Below, piece after piece: positions 12,543 through 13,477 of a stretch of DNA of 13,477 nucleotides. The translations under genes and the position numbers were made by a program. Below the pieces are notes generated by a model. That model searched no databases. It worked only from the letters and a program-made list of their open reading frames with translations, and was not told where the DNA came from. Numbering within the stretch: position 1 is the first letter of the stretch; the number at the start of each line of letters is the position of its first letter. Source of the stretch: Frankiales bacterium (GTDB lineage: Bacteria > Actinomycetota > Actinomycetes > Mycobacteriales > SCTD01); assembly GCA_025464795.1 (NCBI GenBank), contig JAODNB010000226.1, forward strand, positions 1 to 13,477. Reading direction: 5' to 3'.

Positions 12543-13057
12543 CCCCGCTCGACCTCCTCGAGGAGCGCGGTGCCGGCGAGATCGCGCACCCGGGCGGCAC
12601 CCTGCTCGACCACCTCGTCCGGGTCGGTCAGCGGCTTGACGGCTACGGGGCGTCGCCGATGCTGCAGGTGGCGGGACTCACGCATGCGGCGTACAGCACT
12701 GACGGCTTCGACACCGCGCTGCTGACCCTCGACGAACGGCCGGTCCTCCGGGACGCGATCGGCGTCGAGGCGGAGGAGCTCGTCTACCTGTACGCGGCCA
12801 GCGACCGCGTCCCGTTCTACCGCCAGCTCGGTCAGCCCCTCCTCGTGTGGACCGACCGCTTCACGCGAAGCAGCGTCACCAAGGACCCGGCGGAGATCGC
12901 TCCGCTCATCGAGCTCACGGTCGCCAACGAGCTGGACGTGGTCGAGCACGCCCCCGACGTCCGCGCGGAGTACGGGGCGTCGCTGCTCGCACTGTTCACC
13001 CGGGCGCGAGGTGTCATGTCTGCTGCTGCCTGGGCCGACGTCGAGCGCACGCTCTAA
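12539..13057 (+). CDS. Probable DUF6817 (HD-like) domain protein
   Basis: A 172-residue cytosolic protein that I believe belongs to DUF6817; its biochemical role is not known to me. The pattern AHPGGTLLDHLVRV (His17, His25) followed by AGLTHAAYSTDGF (His49, Asp55) resembles the metal-binding layout of HD-type proteins. The remainder is helical with L-I-E-L-T-V-A-N-E and a C-terminal W-A-D-V-E. The GTG start overlaps the stop of the CitE-like gene by 4 bp, making this the third gene of the mcl operon, so a role in CoA-ester or small-metabolite handling is possible. The stop overlaps the convergent VOC gene by 4 bp. Other GTG codons exist downstream, but the overlapping one is preferred because the operon uses the same GTGA coupling just upstream. 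Confidence 0.75.
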   Translation: MTPLDLLEERGAGEIAHPGGTLLDHLVRVGQRLDGYGASPMLQVAGLTHAAYSTDGFDTALLTLDERPVLRDAIGVEAEELVYLYAASDRVPFYRQLGQPLLVWTDRFTRSSVTKDPAEIAPLIELTVANELDVVEHAPDVRAEYGASLLALFTRARGVMSAAAWADVERTL

Positions 13058-13473
13058 CGGGCCGCCGGTAGGGCCGTCTGGACGTAGACCTCGAGAGCGA
13101 TGCCATCCGGGTCGCAGAACGCGACCAGAGCCGACCCGGTGAGCGGCGTCACCTGGACGCCGGCGTGCTCGACCCCGCACGAGGTGAGCCACTGCGCCCA
13201 GGCCTCGAGGTCCTCCACCGACGCCGCTGAGAAGCCCACGTGGTCGAGACCCGTGACGTGCGGGTCGAAGCGACCGGCTGCCGCCGCAGTGTGCTGGGTG
13301 AGGGCCACCACCGCCCCTGAGGGATGCAGCAGGATCCGGCGCGTGAACGCCTCGGTGTCGAAGGGGAACAGCTCTGCGAACCCCAGCGTCTCGACGTACC
13401 AGGCGACCGAGCGCTGCAGGTCTGTCACGGTCAGGGCGAGGTGGCTCACACCGGTGAGCGAGGGCAGCGGCAT
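13054..13473 (-). CDS. VOC-family (glyoxalase/dioxygenase superfamily) protein
   Basis: A 139-residue vicinal-oxygen-chelate protein with the two beta-alpha-beta-beta-beta modules expected for one chain. The first module begins VSHLALTVTDLQRSVAWYVE, with GFAELFPFD after it; the second begins GLDHVGFSAASVEDLEAWAQ and ends FCDPDGIALEVYV. Putative metal ligands His11, His78 and Glu128 are in the standard places. Members include glyoxalase I, methylmalonyl-CoA epimerase, extradiol dioxygenases and fosfomycin-resistance proteins. The length and FCDPDGIALEVY ending are those of a general glyoxalase-like protein, and the substrate cannot be named. It converges on the mcl operon with a 4-bp overlap and starts 4 bases from the right edge, so its promoter is outside the window. 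Confidence 0.9.
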   Translation of the reverse strand: MPLPSLTGVSHLALTVTDLQRSVAWYVETLGFAELFPFDTEAFTRRILLHPSGAVVALTQHTAAAAGRFDPHVTGLDHVGFSAASVEDLEAWAQWLTSCGVEHAGVQVTPLTGSALVAFCDPDGIALEVYVQTALPAAR

Positions 13474-13477
13474 GGCC

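Noticed and set aside
13054..13085. Possible hairpin terminator between the DUF6817 and VOC genes
   Set aside because: ACGGGCC and GGGCCGT can only pair with mismatches, and the stem would be short; not strong enough to call.
1..13477. Mobile element, phage or defence island
   Set aside because: I saw no transposase, integrase, terminal repeats, tRNA-linked attachment site or toxin-antitoxin pair, and base composition looks even across the window.

Overview
This is a chromosomal stretch of a high-GC Gram-positive bacterium, almost certainly an actinomycete. The evidence is the very high GC throughout, frequent GTG starts, dense gene packing with GTGA stop/start overlaps, several apparently leaderless genes, and protein types typical of the phylum (MgtE-N/CBS plus DUF1003 pair, a probable DUF6817 protein). 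A Nocardioides-like lineage would fit, but the family cannot be fixed from the sequence. Seventeen protein genes cover nearly the whole window. There is no gene-free stretch over 100 bases, and I see no tRNA, rRNA, CRISPR array, insertion sequence or prophage.

Layout. (1) 1-2048, minus strand: an EamA/DMT permease, a degenerate CitE-like protein and the N-terminal part of an acyl-CoA dehydrogenase that runs off the left edge; they look like one operon. (2) 2055-2399, plus: a small unrecognised protein starting 6 bp from the permease start. (3) 2383-4001, minus: an SDR oxidoreductase overlapping a PhzF-family protein. (4) 4058-9154, plus: a soluble PRC-barrel/MgtE-N/CBS protein overlapping a DUF1003 membrane protein, then a 778-residue fusion of a PilB/GspE assembly ATPase with a double zinc ribbon and a response-regulator receiver domain, then an exported alpha/beta hydrolase. 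(5) 9166-10615, minus: a MarR-family regulator followed by the AzlC and AzlD branched-chain amino acid exporter subunits. (6) 10660-13057, plus, divergent from marR: a Chloroflexus-type malyl-CoA lyase, a second CitE-like lyase/thioesterase and a probable DUF6817 protein, joined by 4-bp overlaps. (7) 13054-13473, minus: a VOC-family protein.

How it may work together. The Mcl/CitE operon and the left-edge acyl-CoA dehydrogenase/CitE-like genes point to C4-C5 CoA-ester and glyoxylate chemistry (malyl-CoA, beta-methylmalyl-CoA or citramalyl-CoA), as in the 3-hydroxypropionate or ethylmalonyl-CoA routes. The 44-bp gap between marR and mcl holds a perfect 14-bp palindrome and two opposing -10 boxes placed for leaderless transcripts, so one MarR operator could control both the exporter and the lyase operon.

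The most unusual protein is the PilB fusion. It has two N-terminal MshEN-like motifs that suggest cyclic-di-GMP sensing, an intact ATPase core, and a complete receiver domain at its C-terminus, so the motor may read two signals directly. No other pilus genes are nearby.
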